The position numbers and the translations under genes were made by a program. Of a stretch of DNA of 64,000 bases, positions 39,910-50,894 are shown in pieces. The notes beneath the pieces are model-generated. The model worked only from the letters and a program-made list of their open reading frames with translations. It ran no database searches and was not told the DNA's origin. Within the stretch, counting starts at the first letter, position 1; each line of letters opens with the position of its first letter. This stretch comes from Monomorium pharaonis (taxonomy: Eukaryota > Arthropoda > Insecta > Hymenoptera > Formicidae). The stretch is from contig NC_050471.1 of assembly GCF_013373865.1 (NCBI RefSeq), positions 20,145,047 through 20,209,046 on the forward strand, read 5' to 3'.

Positions 39910-40310
39910 CCCTCCATAAATTTTTTAATCCTTTGTCTCAACTGGAGCACTCATCACACCCAATAAAATTACAGCGTTGCCGACGTTTATAAAATTACAG
40001 CGTTGCCAACGTTTAAATCACGTGATCATCGAGAGCCAATCACGTTATCACGAAACATGTTGCAACATGTTTAATGCAACGTTGCCCTCCCCCCCTCTAA
40101 CACCCAAAACAGGGAGGAGGTAAAAAGTAGCATTTTTTATATCAATACCCCCCCCCTTATAAAAACATATTAAGTTTTCAAAAACATATCAAGTTTTTTT
40201 CAAAGGCACCGCAAAATAGTTTACGTCTGATATCAGTTTACTTCTGATAAGCGGTTCTTCCCGGAGCCCCGGGTGACGTCATCCCTCCCCGCCGTAACAC
40301 CCCCCGCGCC
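39910..40310. other. Right Polinton arm, non-coding
   Basis: Contains direct ATTACAGCGTTGCC repeats, an AATCACGTGAT..ATCACG inverted pair and C-rich patches. No gene. Confidence 0.6.
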
Positions 40311-40380
40311 CACAAATCCCCCCCGCACACCCGCACCCCCCTCGGAGCTCCCGAGTTAGAACCGGTCTTGTATTCCTACT
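40311..40380 (-). repeat. Right terminal inverted repeat of the Polinton
   Basis: The inverse of the left repeat: a C-rich stretch, CTCGGAGCTCCCGAGTTAG, AACCGGTCT, four unmatched bases and TTCCTACT. The GCAGGA duplication follows at once. Confidence 0.85.
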
Positions 40381-40528
40381 GCAGGAGCCGGAGACCTCTC
40401 GATCCGGATGAGGCCGAGACGAAGGAGCCGGCTTGGTGAGACGAGCGTCGTAAATTGTAAAGCCACCGATTTCGCGATTGGGCGACTCACGAAAGAGTTA
40501 CGGATTTATTACGATCTTGTGGTCCTTA

Positions 40529-41608
40529 CCCCTATAACCATTTCTGCTGTGACAAATGTTGGCAACAGATTCTGTTGCCAAAAAGGCGACAAATGAGAAA
40601 CATATCTTGTTATTGCAAACACTATTAGCAGATATTCAGCAAATATTTAGCAACGTCTGTCATCAGAATACATGACAAAATAATAGTGAACTGCGAGCAG
40701 ATTTATTGAAAGTATTGATAACAGATTGACGACAAACACCAAAGTGCAAACAATGTCAGCAAATTGCCTGTAGAAATGCAACAACATTTGTGTGTCAAAG
40801 TACGCGACAGATTGATACCAGAAATGCAGCAGATCTGTCGAAATGTCAAATTGGCAATAAAAAGTGCGGCATCGTCGATAGGCGGCTTACTTTCTCGGGA
40901 GTAAAATGCAGTCAACTCGCTACATAAAGACCACTCGCAGCGCGAAGGTAAGCAAAAATTATCTTTCTTCGCTGCGCCTACAGAGGAGTCCGATGTGGCG
41001 GAGGACCGCCACATTATACTTTTATGATACAGAACTGGTAGTATTTTCATTTTTTTGGAGTGAGATTTAACACAAAGAAATTTAATGAAATTAATTGCAC
41101 CTAGAATAGATGATATACCTGCGATATAAAGGGCGAAAATAGATAGGTCAATTGAGGTCCCCCTATAGGAAATATTAGATGCTAAGGAGAGGGTTGAGTA
41201 AATTATTTAATCTGTTCCTACTCCTGAATTAATAAATCTTCCCAGGAGATTGCTTACATCGATTCTCAAATAAAATTATAACTGTGATGAAAGAAGAAAT
41301 GAAAAGATTCGACAAATCTGTCGCCAATCTATCATCATTTATGAATACAGATCTGTTGCATATTTGGCGCAAATCTGCTGTGAGTTTACGTTGCAACATC
41401 TGTCAATTTGCTGCGTAAATTTGTCATTGTATTGCTAGTGACAGGTCTGCTCTGGTGTTGCATCCAATTTGATATCAGGATTTGATAACAATTTTTGCTT
41501 GCAATTGGGGCGCACTCGAGGACACAGCAGGTCATGGTTTTGGCAGCCTGATTTCGCAAGAAATTTTTAGCAGTCTGCTGACAATTTGGCAGCAAATGGT
41601 TAGCTGGG
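40529..41608. mobile_element. TIR element with CAGATTTGTTG-type modular arms
   Basis: The ends CCCCTATAACCATTTCTGCTG and inverted CCCAGCTAACCATTTGCTG are flanked by TA on both sides (40527-40528 and 41609-41610). Arms reiterate CAACAGAT, GACAAATCTGT and GCAGATTTG words. The core (about 40870-41270) is different and contains GGCGGAGGACCGCC and a palindromic GAAGGTAAGCA..CTTCGCTGCG part. It interrupts LTR-like repeat A. No protein. Confidence 0.7.
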
Positions 41609-42838
41609 TAGATTAGAGTCGCGAATTTATTAATGTATCGCTGCTTCGCCCGATCGTGCTCGCCCGCGTGAGTTCGTTCCGTGCTGTTCGTTTCGTGTTC
41701 TGATTACATTGCGTGTGCGTCCCGATCCGCAGCCGAGTCAACTGTGATTTCGTCCTATAATTGTGTCGCGAGCTATTAATCGCGCTGTGAATTGTCGCGC
41801 ATTTATGATTTATTGTTCGAAGAATGTAGTTTAATCTATCGCATCGATATCGCGAATCGTTATTAATTGCGCTTTCGTCTGATTTCATATTCTTGTCTTG
41901 TACTACTTCGTTGGCGAGCTCAGAATAATTATCGCGCATGTTACTTGTAGGATCTTGTAACGTGCGGAGGAGCACGAACCCGCCGCGTGTCGCGTGAACT
42001 CGGAGCTACTGTTCGTCCCGATCGCGACACTGTTATTCCATCGGGAGTTTGGCGTCCACCAACGGCGCCGGATAAAAAGCGTAGACCCGTCGGAGAATTC
42101 CCGCGTACGTCCAATCATCCGTTCATTGATTATCCCGTATTCGCGACATGGAATGTCAAGCGATCGTCAGCTTGTAACGCGCGCAGATCGCCATTGCCGC
42201 CCCATAGAGCCGTCTGAGCCTGTATTACTTACTGTTAAATATATTTGTTAATTTTATTGTTGAATTTATGTTGCTTCAATAATTCTCTCGCCTTCTCGAT
42301 TCCATCCGCCCGCGCCGAACCTCCCCCTCTGCCATATTAGGGCTGAGCAGCTGGATATCGGAGCCGCTAACGCTCCGGTCGCCTAGCGTGCGCCCGTCTT
42401 TCCCGCGATTCTGTTACCGTAACGTTCATTAGCGATTTGGTGCACACAGAGTGGTACGCTTAACGTACCTGGCGCCCAACTAAGTATTGCATCGGGAAAT
42501 TTTTCGAAGATAGTCGCCCCGACACCCGGGCGGCTCAGGGCCGCGACCAGGGACGGAGGCGAAGTTGGCCGTCGCTCGCGAGCGACGGTTACAACATATA
42601 AGTAACTTATTTTTTTCTAAGTAGTACAGATTGTTTGTTTTATTATATTATTCAAGAAATTTTGTTTTTTTCCTAGTGTCTAAAACAGTTCACATTAGTG
42701 AAGAATATTAGTGAGCGAAAACGTTTTAATGTATATTGGCAATATTACTAGTTCTATATTATTAATAATGGTTTTGTTTATTAATAATAGATATATTTTA
42801 TTATTTAAAAATTTTAACACTTGTTACATTTATAAAGT

Positions 42839-43130
42839 CTATTTATCTCTTGTCTCCTTCCTTTCACTTCCTCGTCTCGATTTCTCTTCCTTCCCTTTCT
42901 TCCTCCTATCGCCTACCGCCTCTAACCTCCTTTTCTCTCTTACTCTCCATATCTCCACCATCTCCTCCAGGCACCTCCTGATTTTCTTCATCTCCTCCTT
43001 TATCTCCCCAATCTCCTTCTTCCATTCCATGTCTTTCTGCGCTTCCTCCTCTCTATCACTTCCTACTATCTGCTATCGCTGCTCTTACTCGTACTTGTTA
43101 TGCTCCTCTGACACCTCACTCTCTACCATT
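42839..43130 (-). pseudogene. Inverted LINE ORF1 fragment
   Basis: Minus-strand frame of 63 codons, Lys/Glu-rich coiled coil, ending RRGSERKETRDK, a motif shared with the plus-strand ORF1 region starting at 43724. It is a piece of the same non-LTR element in opposite orientation. Confidence 0.5.
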
Positions 43131-43330
43131 AACTATGTATGCCTAACGGACCACGTGCCTGGGAACCTGCGCGTTTCCAAAACCGCTACCGCTGTGCTCT
43201 TTCATGCCTGCCAACTTGTTCCTCTCTCCGCTCAATCCACTATGCGCCATCCGTCACTACGCTCCATACCTTCCTTCCTGCCATCTGCCGTATCCCCTTC
43301 TCACCATTCCTTGTTCTCGTCGCATAAGAC

Positions 43331-43477
43331 CTCTCCAAATGGGAGCGCCCCGATTGACCACGTCCCAATTGACCACCGCTTTTCTAATTGGCGGTCCAAC
43401 GAAAAAACTCTAAGCATTCATTGCTGTAAATGGTTGTAGTCAATTGCAACGTGGTCAATCGGGGCGCTCCCCTTTAA
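43331..43477. repeat. Small MITE with GGGAGCGCCCCGATTG ends
   Basis: GGGAGCGCCCCGATTGACCACG is inverted at the right end (CGTGGTCAATCGGGGCGCTCCC). The left half of a second copy lies at 43650-43716 and abuts the LINE ORF1. Confidence 0.85.
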
Positions 43478-43649
43478 ATCGTACTGGCTCCCTCTTCGTC
43501 ACCTCTTCTTCTTTCTTTCCTTCGTCACCATCCTTCTTTCCATTCTATTTTCCTCCGACTACTTTTCCTCCTATCTTCTCCTTCACTTAATTCTCCTACT
43601 TCCCTCCATTTCCTCTTTTTCCTTTTTTCTTTTACCTTCCTCACATTTC

Positions 43650-45325
43650 CAGGAGCGCCCCGATTGACCACGTTGCAATTGACCACAACCATTTACAGCA
43701 ATGAATGCTTAGAGTTTTTAAAACGAGACGAGGAAGTGAAAGGAAGGAGACAAGAGATGAGCAGGAACACACCGGAAGGAAGGAGGATTGGACGGAGAGG
43801 GGGGAGATAAGAGAGATGAAGACGGAACAGGAGGAAGAGGAAGAGGAGCAGGATGTGAGGCAGAAGACGGTCAAGCAGAGAAGAGAGAGGAGAGGAGAGG
43901 ACAAGACAGGGGCAGAGAGAGGAACGGAGGCAGTAAAGAAAGAGACGGAGGGGAAAAGAAAGGGGAAAGAGGAGGAAGAGAAGACGGATGAAGCAGGAAG
44001 GAAAGAAGGAAGAGAGCAGGGAGCAGGAGAAGGATGAAGACGGAAAGAGATGGGGAGGCGAGCGGAAAAGAAGATACCTGGTGGGAGCAAGAGAAAGAGA
44101 AAAGAGAGGAGGCAAGTGACGAAGAGAGGAGAAGGGAAAAGAAACGGAGGGAGGAGAGGATGAAGGAGGCAGAAAGAAGGATAGAAGACCAGGAAGCAAA
44201 ATGGAGGAGGAAGAAAGAGGAGGAGAAGAGAAGCAGGGAAAAAAGGCTGGTGTGGAGAGGAGTAGAGGGAAAGGATACGGAAGAAAGAAGCTGCTACATA
44301 GAAGCCATAATGAGGAGGGTGCTGGGGAGGAAGGTGGAGGTGAAATGGGCAGAGGAAAGGAGGGGCAATGAAGGGAGATGGGTGTTGATTATGGAAGTGG
44401 TGGATAAGGATAAGGAGGATGTGCTGAAAAGAGGGGCGAAAGTGGGTAGGATTTGGAGGGTGGGGGTCGACGAAGATTTGTCCATGGAAAAAAGGAAAAA
44501 GAGATGGAAGATAATGAAGATGGCTAAAAGGAAGAGGGCTAAGGATAGAAGGGTGGAGGTTACGAATAGAGAAATATGGGTGGAAAGGGAAAAATGGAAT
44601 CTGGAGGAGGAGGGGGAGAATTAGAAGGGAGGAAGTGACAGGGAGGAGGAGGATAGGGAGATTTCAAAAAGAAAACTGTAAGTTGTTTTTGGTTATAAGT
44701 AGAAGGAGTTAAAGGAGGTGATAAGGAACAGAAACTGGAGAGAAGAGAGACAGGGAAGAGAAGAAGAGGCAGAGGAGAGGGTAGGAGCCGGAAGATTTAG
44801 AGTTCGGGGGAGGACAGTCAGACGGAGTGAGAGAGGAGCAGAAAGGAATTACTTGGAAACGGCAGAGAAGGGATCCGGAGGAGGCAGAAAGAGGGAATGG
44901 GGGAAAGGGAGGAGAAAGAAGAAGAGAAGGATGGGGAAAATAGGAGGGGATGAAAGGGGTATAGAAGGGTCGTGGAAGGGAAGGGGGGGTAAATGTCTGT
45001 AAGGCTGCACAATGGCCAGGTCGGTCGGAGGAGATTAGATAAGCAATGTATGTAATGAGATTTTGATAGGGAAGAAGTTGGGGGACAGAGGGACTTCCGC
45101 TCCGCTGCAAATGTGATAGTCTTGGTATTATGTATTTCTTGTTTTGTACGGTATTATATTTTATGTTTTGTATATGTACAGATGTTATGTAGAGGCGTAT
45201 GTATGTATGGATACGAAATTGTAAGGGGTTTGGTGGGCTCTTTAAAACACCCTGGTAACCCCGAAAGGGAAACCAGAATAAACTTCTAATAGACGTAATT
45301 TCTCTCTCTCTCTTTCTCTCTCTCA
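43650..45325 (+). mobile_element. Half-LINE: ORF1 plus 3' end without reverse transcriptase
   Basis: A truncated MITE joins ORF1-like purine-rich sequence (43717-44624). A further purine-rich part follows, then a 3' end with GGTAACCCCGAAAGGG and AATAAACTTCTAAT, closing in a CT-rich simple tail (45301-45324). No reverse transcriptase or endonuclease domain is visible. It resembles non-LTR elements reduced to ORF1 and the 3' recognition end. Confidence 0.55.
43705..44624 (+). pseudogene. LINE ORF1-like coiled-coil protein
   Basis: Two successive plus frames, 43705-44037 and 44034-44624, overlap by four bases, which may be one broken ORF. The second product (196 aa) starts with a long Arg/Glu/Lys coiled coil and then has a folded part: RLVWRGVEGKDTEER, IEAIMRRVLGRKVEV, GRWVLIMEVVDKDKEDVLKRG and VGVDEDLSMEKRKKRWK. 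This looks like the RNA-recognition and C-terminal part of an insect LINE ORF1 nucleic-acid chaperone. The opposite strand's Pro/Ser-rich frames are shadows of the purine-rich coding strand. Confidence 0.6.
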
Positions 45326-45660
45326 CAAATATTATTTTATATAATATTAATAACTTAATGATAACGCACGAAATTATAAATTTATTCTTTATTTAATTTT
45401 TATATTAAATAAAAAATAGATATGTATATACTTTAAAGTTAAATCATAGCTTCTTGCCATTCAATTCTTCCAACAGTATTAAAGTATTCTTCAAAAACAT
45501 CACGAATATAAATTGCGTTTCTATTAGGTTTTACGTTTACAATTTTTAAATTACGTAACTGTGCATTATTATTTTTTCATGGCGCAGGTATAATTGTTTG
45601 ATTATCCAAATTTTTAATATCTACAGCTCCGTGTAAATAAATATCATTTTCTTTTCTAAT

Positions 45661-45992
45661 TGTAAGGTAAATCGTAAGAGAAGGCAGGATAAAAGCCAGG
45701 ACGTAAGGACGTAACACGTAATCGTAAATTGAAACGTAATGTATTTCAAGTGACACGGGTGAACAATAGGCACGGAATGATCCTGCTGGGTCGGGCGGAC
45801 GCTGCTTATATAGGATTTTCCGGTCGCTTGGTTCGGCCAATCGGCTCAAGACGACTTTTCTCGATTCGCTCGTGACTCGCGGAGGCGGGTGTCTCGTTGC
45901 GTGAGTTTCTCGATCCTTCGCGCCTAATGGTTAAACATGTCCCAACACGTCGCAGCGTGCCGGACATCTGTCTACGCAATTCTGACGTTACA
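45661..45992 (-). mobile_element. Solo LTR in the Harbinger gene
   Basis: 332 bp; on the minus strand it begins TGTAACGTCAGAATTG and ends TTTACCTTACA, with a 4-bp duplication TAAT (45657-45660 and 45993-45996). A CCTATATAAGCAGCG promoter lies near 45812. No internal region remains, so the two LTRs recombined. Confidence 0.85.
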
Positions 45993-46617
45993 TAATAAAA
46001 TTATGTAAAGCGCAGCAAGCAAGCGTAATATTTTTAACTGATTCAACAGATAAATATATTTTTGTTAAAAAAACGCGAAATCTATTAGCTAAAATGCCGA
46101 AAGCATTTTCGACTACACTTCTATCTCTACTTAATCTATAATTAAAGACTCGCTCATCATGAGACAAATTTCGTGATGGATAAGATTTCAAAATGTGTTT
46201 TTGCAATGGAAAAGCCGCGTCAGCTAAAATAACAAAAAAAAAAAAACAAAATCATTCATATTAGGCAAAGATTTATCTTTTGGCATATTTAATGGATTTC
46301 GTGGATCATTAATATATTTTGCTAAATCACTTTCACAAAAAACTCCTCTATCACTTACTCTACCATTGACACCTACATTGACGTATATAAACTGATAATG
46401 AGCATTCACTAATTATTAGTGAATGCTTATTATTAGTGACTAATGCTAGTAAAACAATACTATTAGTACCCTTATAATTATGATAGAATGATCCTTGACT
46501 AAGAGGAACTTTAAACTCAATATGCTTGCCATCCATCGCACCAATGCAATTGGGCACATTCCATTGTTCCAAATAATTGTCAGCAACATGATTCCATTCT
46601 TCTTCAGTATCTGGGAT

Positions 46618-46700
46618 CTGAAATATTGTGTATGTTTGACTTTAAATATTCATTTATATTCGGTATTAGGAAATATAAAAATTACAATTTTAATACTCAC
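46618..46700 (-). other. Intron of the Harbinger transposase pseudogene
   Basis: Minus strand AAAA|GTGAGTATT..ATATTTCAG|ATCCCAG, 83 bp; coding similarity resumes on both sides. Confidence 0.7.
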
Positions 46701-47197
46701 TTTTAAATATTCATCCTTTAATACTTCATAAATTACTCTAACTGTTTCAGGAATGATGCGTGATAATACAAGTAGGTACTTTTGTTGTGAATTCCATACT
46801 GCAATAAGATTCTCCAGTTGCTAGATATCGTAGAGTCAGTGATAGTCTTTGAATTGGCGGAATACTCTTTCGCGTAACTGTATCTTGTCTCTGAATAAAT
46901 GGAGATACTTTATCTAACAGATTGTTAAATAATTGATAATCCATTAAAATTGATCCATTCTAAAGAATCTATAAAAGATTCTATATCTTCATGGACAAGT
47001 TCATTAAGCGCTAAGTGAATAGATCCTCTTAATTGGAATTCTCTTCGTAAAATCCATTCTCTTGTCCACCATCTCCGTTGTCTTTTTTCTTGTATTTCGG
47101 GCTCTTTTTGTTGCTGTTTAACAGCTGCAACAAAAGTTGCAAGAATCAGCAATTTTTCGAGTTTTTTCTTTTTTACTAAATTATTCTTCCGTAACAT

Positions 47198-47558
47198 TTT
47201 TATATTGCAGAGTCTATGCCTGTATTATAACTAGGAGAGGAATCGGACCACGTTCTTTCTTTACGGTAGCCCAGAACGAAGTAGAGATTGACAATTTCAC
47301 AATATTGTTTTTCTTTCCAATATTTTAATGTTGATATAAATTATAGTAACTAACTTCTCATACTCGACTATAACGCTATCTACAGTCATCAAAGTACAAC
47401 TAATTTTATTCGAGATCTCGGATCGAGATCTCGGACCGATTTCTAGCATCGTGGACACAAGGCTTTTACAGTTACAGTTACTTTTTTTTGGTAACTAATA
47501 ACTTAACTTCGTTACTTTTCTCCATTTGTAACTGTAACTTAACGCAGTTACATTTTTT
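47198..47558. other. Non-coding flank with shared repeat
   Basis: No gene. 47410-47465 repeats, inverted, the GTGTCCACGATGCTAG segment seen near 13098; 47470-47560 is TAACT-rich simple sequence. Confidence 0.4.
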
Positions 47559-47891
47559 TTGTTAACTAATAACTATTTTGATAGTTACTTTAATAGTTAC
47601 TTTTTTGGAACATGCGCTAAAATTTTTAATCAACAACCGGAAAAAGTCGAGTCCACACAAGAGGAATTGTATCAATTCTTAAAATCGAATAATTCCAATA
47701 TTAATATGCTAAATAATTACACTGCAATTAAGAAACTTTTTATTAAATATAACACAGGCATTTCGAGTTCTGCATCTGTGGAATATATGTTTAGCATCAG
47801 TGGCTGTATAATGACGCCACAAAATGGTTTGTTTTACGATGATATATTTGCATTATGCAGTGCAAGAAATTGCGTGGAACGCAATTGTTGA
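47559..47891 (+). pseudogene. hAT transposase dimerisation-domain fragment
   Basis: A 110-codon frame whose end (AIKKLFIKYNTGISSSASVEYMFS, GCIMTPQNGLFYDDIFALCSARN) fits the hAT C-terminal dimerisation domain (LFLKYNT..SSA.VERLFS-type). The start is AT-rich non-coding sequence. No catalytic core is present, so it is a remnant. Confidence 0.7.
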
Positions 47892-48071
47892 AACGCGGAT
47901 TGTTTGAAGATGCATACGTCAAAACCGACTCTGCAAATCTTGGATTTACTATTTTAACAGTGTTACTAACCTGCAGAAATTGAAACGGTATTGTCTAGAG
48001 AATTTGGTTAGTACCAACATTTTCTCATCTAGTTTTCTAGAAAATGTCGTGTAACCCTTAACTGTAACTAC

Positions 48072-48262
48072 TTAAAAGCACGTGGAGATGCCTTTCCAAG
48101 CACAGGGTCCTACAGTATGAACCTGGTTTTGCAGGAAGAATCGTTAATGCATGTGCGGTACTACACAATATGCGAATTGCTGACGGTATACTTAACGACG
48201 ATCCGTTTGAAGACAACGCGAACGGAGATGTACCAGACATTCGCATCAACAATATCGATTAA
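48072..48262 (+). pseudogene. Harbinger transposase C-terminal fragment
   Basis: Frame beginning STWRCLSKHRVLQYEPGFAGR and continuing NACAVLHNMR to a stop at 48262. The block CL.KHRVLQY.P..A..I..ACAVLHN is the third catalytic-acid flank of HARBI1-like nucleases. No upstream part remains. It differs in sequence from the minus-strand Harbinger at 45448-47197, so it is another family member. Confidence 0.65.
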
Positions 48263-48603
48263 CATGATATTACGTTTATGTCTTTATTACATTTTCTGGA
48301 AAAGACCGATGAATCGAAGGTACAAGCAGTAATCGGTAGATTCGATGACTTGGAAGCAGTAGGAGCTGGTACACACGGAGTCTTTCTCTTGGTTTACCTC
48401 TCCAAGTATGAGGAAGCGACAGCAGTTTTCAAAGTCCGATGTGTTTCTGAATCATCATTAACATTCTTGAGATTTTATTGCACGGGAATGTTATCGTTGT
48501 CGGATCCATCAAATACAAAATCGTTAATCGTAGTGAGGTCGATGTCGATATCGGTATCCAAGATAACTGTAAATAAAAAATATATTACAATTAATGTATT
48601 AAT
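48263..48603. other. Unassigned, possible decayed coding sequence
   Basis: Open frames exist on both strands, including an acidic minus-strand stretch near 48480-48560 (Asp/Ile-rich). Nothing is recognisable. Confidence 0.25.
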
Positions 48604-48608
48604 AATAA

Positions 48609-48800
<192 letters not shown>

Positions 48801-49076
48801 ACAATAACGATAATTTTATAAAGTGTTAAATGTATTCATTTTTATTTTAATTTATAATGACAATGACTACCTCTATCTCCGTTTGAAGTTTGCTGGTCTT
48901 CTTGCAAATTCTCTTGTGGAAGGACATTGCAAACACTTATTACTTGTGGGGCATCCACCAATACTAACAAATTTCCACGGATTAGTTCGTTTTGTAATGA
49001 TTGTTAATATAACATGGAAAAAAAGCATATATTATGTATTAGGTAATTATATATGTATATATATATATATAAACTA

Positions 49077-50867
49077 CAGGACAAAATTAAAGAAACAAAA
49101 GTTTGAAATAGCGCCATGTTCGTAAAAGTTAGGCAAAAAATCTGAATTTTTTATATGATATAGCCCAAAGTGTTGACTTAACCCCTGCAAAATCTCCCCG
49201 CTGTAGGTCCAGCAGTTTCGGAGTTATGCCCCTCGAAGCAACTCCCGGTCAAAAACAAAAGTTGCAAGGTTGTAACTTGGAAAGTACAGGACAATCTGAT
49301 GCGAAAAACGAACCAGAAAAATTTGGAAATGGGCTAAGCCGGTTCAGTAGATGTCGCTCAGAGTGTCCCTGGTGCGCCTTGATACCCCCATCCCTTTTCA
49401 ACTCTGATTCGCAACCCCTTAGGACTGACAGTGGTGACAGCGTTTTGCGTCGCGTCCATCCAATCGAGGATAACTCTCTAGCACGGCTCGTCTTTAAAAC
49501 CGTTACATATCGAAGGTCTCACCTTTCTATGACCTTTACCACCCCGCGAGGGTGAGTTGGACAACCACCTCTAACACTAATCAGCACCCGCAGGTGCCTC
49601 CATGCGTCCGAAAAATTCGGAAATGTGCTAAGCCAGTTATATAAGTGTCGCTCAGAGTGTCCCTGGTGCGCCCTGATATCCCTATCCTTTTTCAACCCTT
49701 ATTTGCAATTCCTTAAAACTGACAGCGTTTTGCGTCGCGTCCGTCTAACTGAGGACAATTCTTTAGCACCGCTTGGCTTTAAAACCGTTAAACGTCGGAG
49801 GTCTCACCTTTCTATGACCCTTACCATCTCGCGAAGATGGGTTGAGCAACCATCCCTAACACTAATAAGCAAAACAATGAAATTGTTGATTGAATTTGTT
49901 TTGCTTTAACAATGTTTTGTTGTCCCACAAGCGACATAAAAAACAAAAAATATGAAGAAAATGTGAAAGATTACATGGAAAAGCAATGCGTTTTTTAAGG
50001 GAAACGAAAAGAGCAATTAGGAACAAACAGAACGCAGACGAAGAATCAGCTGGAAGAGGCATGAAAGTAAAGAAAGATGCATATAGGGAAAATCTAGGAA
50101 GAAAAGGAAACCTAACACAAAAAGAGGGGATGGAAAGAAAATGGCTGGGAGAACAAGGATTTTTTTATCTCGAATGCAAGTTGTGCCCTGAAGCGATCAC
50201 CTGTAGCTTAGCGCAACCGCGACACGCTGTCCGATTGAAGCAGGTAGAGATTAAAACGGGTGGATTTCGTGCGTGGTTAGGAAGGAGTGCCAGAGACCTC
50301 TACAGGTGCGATTCAGCCCATTTCCGAATTTTCCGGACGCATAGAAACACCTGCGGGTGCTAATTAGTGTTAGGGGTAGTTGCCTAACCCACCCTGGCGG
50401 GATGGTAAGAGTCATAGAAAGGTAAGACCTTCGACATTTAACGGTTTTAAAGCCAAGCGGTGCTAGAGAATTGTTTTCGATTGGACGAACGCGACGCAAT
50501 ACGCTATCACCACTGTCAGTCCTAAGGAGTTGCAAATAAGGGTTGAAAAGGAATGGGGGTATCAGAGCGCACCAGGGACGCTCTGAGCGACACCTACAGA
50601 ACTGGCTTAGCCCATTTCCGAATTTTTCTGGTTCGTTTTTCGCATCAGATTGTCCTGTACTTTCCAATTTACAACCTTGCAACTTTTGTTTTTGATCGCG
50701 AGTTGCTTCGAGAGACATAACTCCGAAACTGCTGGGCCTACAGCGGGAAGATTTTTTAAGGGTCAAGTCAACACTTTGGACTACATCATATAAAAAATTT
50801 AGATTTTTTGCTCAACTTTTACGAACATGGCGCTACTTCAAACTTTTGTTCCTTTAATTTTGTCCTG
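49077..50867. mobile_element. Non-autonomous Tc1-type element with about 0.5-0.6-kb TIRs
   Basis: TA precedes CAGGACAAAATTAAAG at 49077, and the inverse ends at 50867 followed by TA. The inverted arms (to about 49620 and from about 50310) contain CAAGTTGCAAGG-like, CGCTCAGAG..TCCCTGG and GCGTCGCG landmarks. A partial direct duplication of the arm follows at 49625-49870. The centre (49880-50250) is unrelated, with a TGTTTTGCTT hairpin. No transposase; frames in the arms have no resemblance to DDE enzymes. Confidence 0.75.
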
Positions 50868-50894
50868 TAGTTTATTATTTCAAAATTGTTTTCA

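Larger units (their letters stand above)
22533..40380. mobile_element. Polinton/Maverick (polintovirus-like element), full length
   Basis: 17,848 bp with ends AGTAGGAA (22533) and TTCCTACT (40380) and a perfect 6-bp target duplication GCAGGA (22527-22532 and 40381-40386), both hallmarks of this group. The terminal repeats align over about 70 bp (GACCGGTTCTAACTCGGG, then a G-rich stretch). It encodes polymerase B, retroviral-type integrase, packaging ATPase, adenovirus-type protease and two capsid candidates, all in open frames. It is inserted in LTR-like repeat A, whose sequence resumes exactly across the insertion. Only one gene (38165-39779) is interrupted, by a later MITE. This is a structurally complete and rather young copy. 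Confidence 0.95.
21694..42593 (+). repeat. LTR-like repeat A, copy split by a Polinton
   Basis: Begins TGTGACGTGACAGCCGC (21694) and ends GACGGTTACA (42593), with a 4-bp duplication ACAT on both sides (21690-21693 and 42594-42597). Discounting the Polinton (22533-40380 plus its 6-bp duplication) and the element at 40529-41608, roughly 1.95 kb remains. Its halves join collinearly with copy one: GAGGACGCAGGA continues into GCCGGAGACC at 40384. No coding region recognised. The TG..CA ends with a 4-bp duplication suggest a solo LTR or LTR-type non-autonomous element. Confidence 0.65.
45448..47197 (-). pseudogene. PIF/Harbinger transposase, interrupted
   Basis: Read leftwards: a basic N-terminus (47197-46925), then helix-turn-helix-like IPPIQRLSLTLRYLATGESY (46944-46747). 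Next come a frameshift near 46760 and exon text RIIPETVRVIYEVLKDEYLK ending at an 83-bp intron (46618-46700). After it lie the catalytic blocks NCIGAMDGKHIEF (46572 on), ADAAFPL (near 46210) and RSVVENAFGILANRF (46110), then a solo LTR (45661-45992), and finally the C-terminus (IRDVFEEYFNTVGRIEWQ, to 45448). These are the D, D and E blocks of HARBI1-like nucleases. The frameshift, the LTR and an early stop inactivate it. Confidence 0.8.

Noticed and set aside
42471..42485. Retroviral primer-binding site TGGCGCCCAACT as proof of an LTR end
   Set aside because: The bases before it do not end in CA, and no matching LTR copy starts after it, so I kept it only as a remark.
43641..44199. Ser/Pro/Leu-rich minus-strand frames
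   Set aside because: Shadow of the purine-rich LINE ORF1 on the plus strand.
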